A stretch of DNA of 64,000 bases, taken from positions 668,102-732,101 of the forward strand of contig NZ_JAEIOI010000002.1 of NCBI RefSeq assembly GCF_021375795.1. The letters are read 5' to 3'. This DNA comes from Pseudomonas anguilliseptica. GTDB taxonomy: Bacteria > Pseudomonadota > Gammaproteobacteria > Pseudomonadales > Pseudomonadaceae. The notes under the pieces were generated by a model. It searched no databases, had not been told where the DNA came from, and was given only the letters and a program-made list of their open reading frames with translations. Numbering within the stretch: position 1 is the first letter of the stretch; every line of letters begins with the position of its first letter. The position numbers and the translations under genes were made by a program. This document shows positions 62,801-64,000 of the stretch, piece after piece.

Positions 62801-64000
62801 ACACCATCTAGAGCATCGACATCAGTAATCAGGTTGCCAGTGGCTGAACTTGGCACTGTACCGGTCAAGGCTGCAGACAATTCGTCTGGGTTCTGCACCA
62901 ACACAGCCTCTTCTGTACCGTTGGCTACTTCCTTGAGCTCGCCTTCTGCGGCAGAGCCATCAGGAATCTGAATACCCACAGCAATTACATCAATGCCATT
63001 AGAGTCTACAAAGGGTTTCCAACTGGCCGGCGCATCATTGCTGCTAGGGTTGGGTTGGCCATCGGAAAGGAAATAGACCTTTTGTGCATACCCTGGAAGG
63101 TACTCTCCACCCACGCTCAGCTCGTCTTCCAGATCGGCCTTAGCCAGATTCAAGGCGGCTTCGTAATTGGTAACACCGCTCGCATTCAGGCCTGGATTAA
63201 GGATCGCCGCCTTGGCCGCCGCAACACTATTGCCCTCATAAACCATGTTGGCACCATCGCCGAAAGCAATGAGATTAATGTTAAGCGGCACGCCCAACGC
63301 CTCATAACTATCAAGTAAATTAACCAAAGCCTGCTTAGCCACGGCTAAACGCGAAACAGTATCGAGGTCTCCATCTCCGTCTATATCAGCTTGAACCTGG
63401 GAGTCCATGCTGCCAGAGCGGTCGAGGACTAGAGTTAGACTGAAAGGTGGCAGACCACTTTCTGGTACGCAGACTGAGTTGTCCTTGGCGACCGGCGCAT
63501 CATCAACGATCTCAATGGTGATCGTCGCCGGCGCAGAGTTCACGCTGCCATCCGAAACAACTAGGCTGAACACATCCGTTTCAGCCACACCATCCACATC
63601 CATGGTCGCGTCAGTCAGCGTATAGCTGTAAGTGCCCAGACCAGTCGCAGCGTCATAGCTGGTGACCAGCAAGGTGCCGTGCGCACCCGCAGCAGTCGCA
63701 CCTACCAAGCCGGCAATCAGGATCGGGGTACCACCGTTTATGGACACAGACACCAGATCGTCCAAGCCATCTGCATCGCTTAGGCTGAAGTTGCCCACCG
63801 CAACAATGCTGTTAGGCGATACCTGGCTTCCGTTTGGCAGACCCGACTCGTAAACGATGCCGTCACTGCCTTGCGCTTCTGGGTCACCCGTGACCGTTAT
63901 CACCGGCACATCGTTGCTGCCTTGAATAGTGATCGTCAGGATCGCAGTGTCCTGATCACCATCGGCATCCTGCATGGTGTAGGTGAAAGTTTCGGTCAGC
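59875..64000 (-). CDS. Large RTX adhesin, type I secreted, C-terminal part (N terminus outside window)
   Basis: At least 1,374 residues; the frame continues open past base 64000 (reading LTETFTYT before the first Met inside the window), so the N-terminal part is missing. Order in the visible part: VCBS/Ig-like repeats (IEIVDDAP, NLNICIEDGAPVARNNTVSV), a von Willebrand A domain with MIDAS DRSGS (about 63430-62850), a second VWA domain with DRSGS (about 62410-61800), further beta domains, then about ten RTX nonapeptides of the GGxGNDxLx type (about 60540-60220). The C-terminal segment (AYVWRAGDEDAGVDTVVGFF and DNVDLSTYYG) is typical of type I secretion targets. This is the LapA/biofilm-adhesin architecture. 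Secretion ABC genes and any LapG/LapD control genes would be outside the window. Confidence 0.88.
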   Translation of the reverse strand, partial: LTETFTYTMQDADGDQDTAILTITIQGSNDVPVITVTGDPEAQGSDGIVYESGLPNGSQVSPNSIVAVGNFSLSDADGLDDLVSVSINGGTPILIAGLVGATAAGAHGTLLVTSYDAATGLGTYSYTLTDATMDVDGVAETDVFSLVVSDGSVNSAPATITIEIVDDAPVAKDNSVCVPESGLPPFSLTLVLDRSGSMDSQVQADIDGDGDLDTVSRLAVAKQALVNLLDSYEALGVPLNINLIAFGDGANMVYEGNSVAAAKAAILNPGLNASGVTNYEAALNLAKADLEDELSVGGEYLPGYAQKVYFLSDGQPNPSSNDAPASWKPFVDSNGIDVIAVGIQIPDGSAAEGELKEVANGTEEAVLVQNPDELSAALTGTVPSSATGNLITDVDALDGVDIAGADGPVVVTQVSFLVTDASAYQDGNGNDADSVVDIGGGQFRVTYEVEGGTTGVIGTPEGGALTVSGNGTYTYTAPANVSGDTTEVFIYTIEDVDGSTSQANLNICIEDGAPVARNNTVSVEESGRQPYSLTLILDRSGSMDDDTIQADLDGDGDLENTTRLQVAKQALVNLIDSYAALGAAGLLNINFIAFGDNASLRYEGTDLTAAKNAILSGSLNATGSTNYAAALNMARGEIEDEMSSSSGSEHLPGYQHKVYFLSDGEPNPSSADAPDDWQAFVDGNGIDVIAVGIQIPDGSAAENELKEVANAGEEAFLVQNPAQLSATLGGTVPGTINGNVILDVDSVAGKDVLGNDLPVTLIQISVVVDNSETTLLTQYLGQGATLVAGSTTTTVTFNVPTNGSDLVIDTPLGGKLTIDKTGSYHYSSPSNAVPGVPEIVTYTIADSDGDPSSADLIINVTDGVPIAVDDVRTLAEGRWAASGSNDTYSAQFHVAESWSSVASTTNLTGVSVSNTFYGTSKSSDSSSFTVVADAAHPVEISFDAAVSNFIGTGSGGDRWQAQIFKEGTLTPVAELTGQTGSLANKVIGGITESGTYYVRFTVFDNTDIGSGNSSRADLTISDFFYRSYSYTAPSTQQVNVSAPGVLWVAALLSGNVLGNDDPGSDGGLRVTLVDGAAVAAGGSVELVGDYGTLHIESNGQYTYTQHQQDFQAGASDSFAYSIVDADGSPSSAVLTINLTDHNYSSTSSSGNDFVGGEDANNTLSGRGGNDIVYGGAGNDTLNGNTGSDHLIGGSGDDILYGNDNNDILEGGLGNDQLYGGTGNDALLGGVGNDTLIGDAGSDILIGGLGSDIMTGGADKDAYVWRAGDEDAGVDTVVGFFVDTNGISSDMLDLSQLLTGLSGTPDGNELDDYLTFDFTTTAGSTVITVDKNGADGGGSSDQTIVLDNVDLSTYYGSNAADVINGMLDDNALKVA

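Overview
This window is a chromosomal segment from a Pseudomonas (Gammaproteobacteria). The diagnostic gene sets are the oprF-sigX-cmpX-crfX-cmaX cluster, the lipoprotein OprI, ppsA/ppsR back to back, an acnD/prpF-type methylcitrate operon and the order rlmL-rmf-pyrD. Base composition and codon use look uniform. I see no insertion sequence, prophage, CRISPR array, tRNA or rRNA. Both ends cut a gene: a nitrate ABC transporter ATPase on the left and a large RTX adhesin on the right.

Layout. 1-500: end of an NrtD-type ATPase. 497-1975: a secreted esterase and a hotdog thioesterase. 1976-12200: assimilatory nitrate reduction, comprising nasA (MFS nitrate uptake), a PP2C-kinase fusion, nirBD, the nitrate reductase and cobA (siroheme for NirB). 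Both nasA and nirB have the same upstream arrangement: a sigma-54 -24/-12 element, then hexaloop hairpins of the kind bound by ANTAR proteins such as NasT, then a terminator whose left arm overlaps the last hairpin. This points to nitrogen-limited initiation plus nitrate-dependent antitermination. 12240-16660: the envelope-stress cluster oprF, sigX, cmpX, crfX, cmaX, with rraA. 16794-21240: a hydrolase, ppsA and its regulator ppsR. 21307-28020: the propionate (2-methylcitrate) operon under a GntR repressor, with two matching palindromic operators around the promoter. 28322-31381: an aspartic protease / membrane-bound transglutaminase-like protein / ATP-grasp ligase trio.

31446-42224 is the least understood part. 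Five genes encode secreted or outer-membrane proteins: a small exported FilA-like protein, a C39 cysteine peptidase, two beta-barrels (one FadL-type) and a MalM-like protein with three WVD repeats. They lie downstream of two overlapping MalT/LAL regulator genes. The set resembles the Acinetobacter 'fil' cluster and has no established function. The exported protein carries a bacteriocin-leader-like box just after its signal peptide, and I suggest the C39 peptidase may process it.

42388-59735 holds housekeeping genes: pabB, thrH, cysH, a GNAT protein, oprI with an adjacent L,D-transpeptidase, tesA divergent from an ABC exporter, greB, mnmC, rlmL, rmf, pyrD and two small conserved genes. 59875-64000 is the C-terminal part of a type-I-secreted RTX adhesin with two duplicated von Willebrand A modules, each carrying an Asp-rich loop next to the MIDAS motif.

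Locus comparisons to P. aeruginosa PAO1 or Acinetobacter are from memory and were not searched. Start codons were moved inward from the longest frame where a ribosome binding site or family length decided it.
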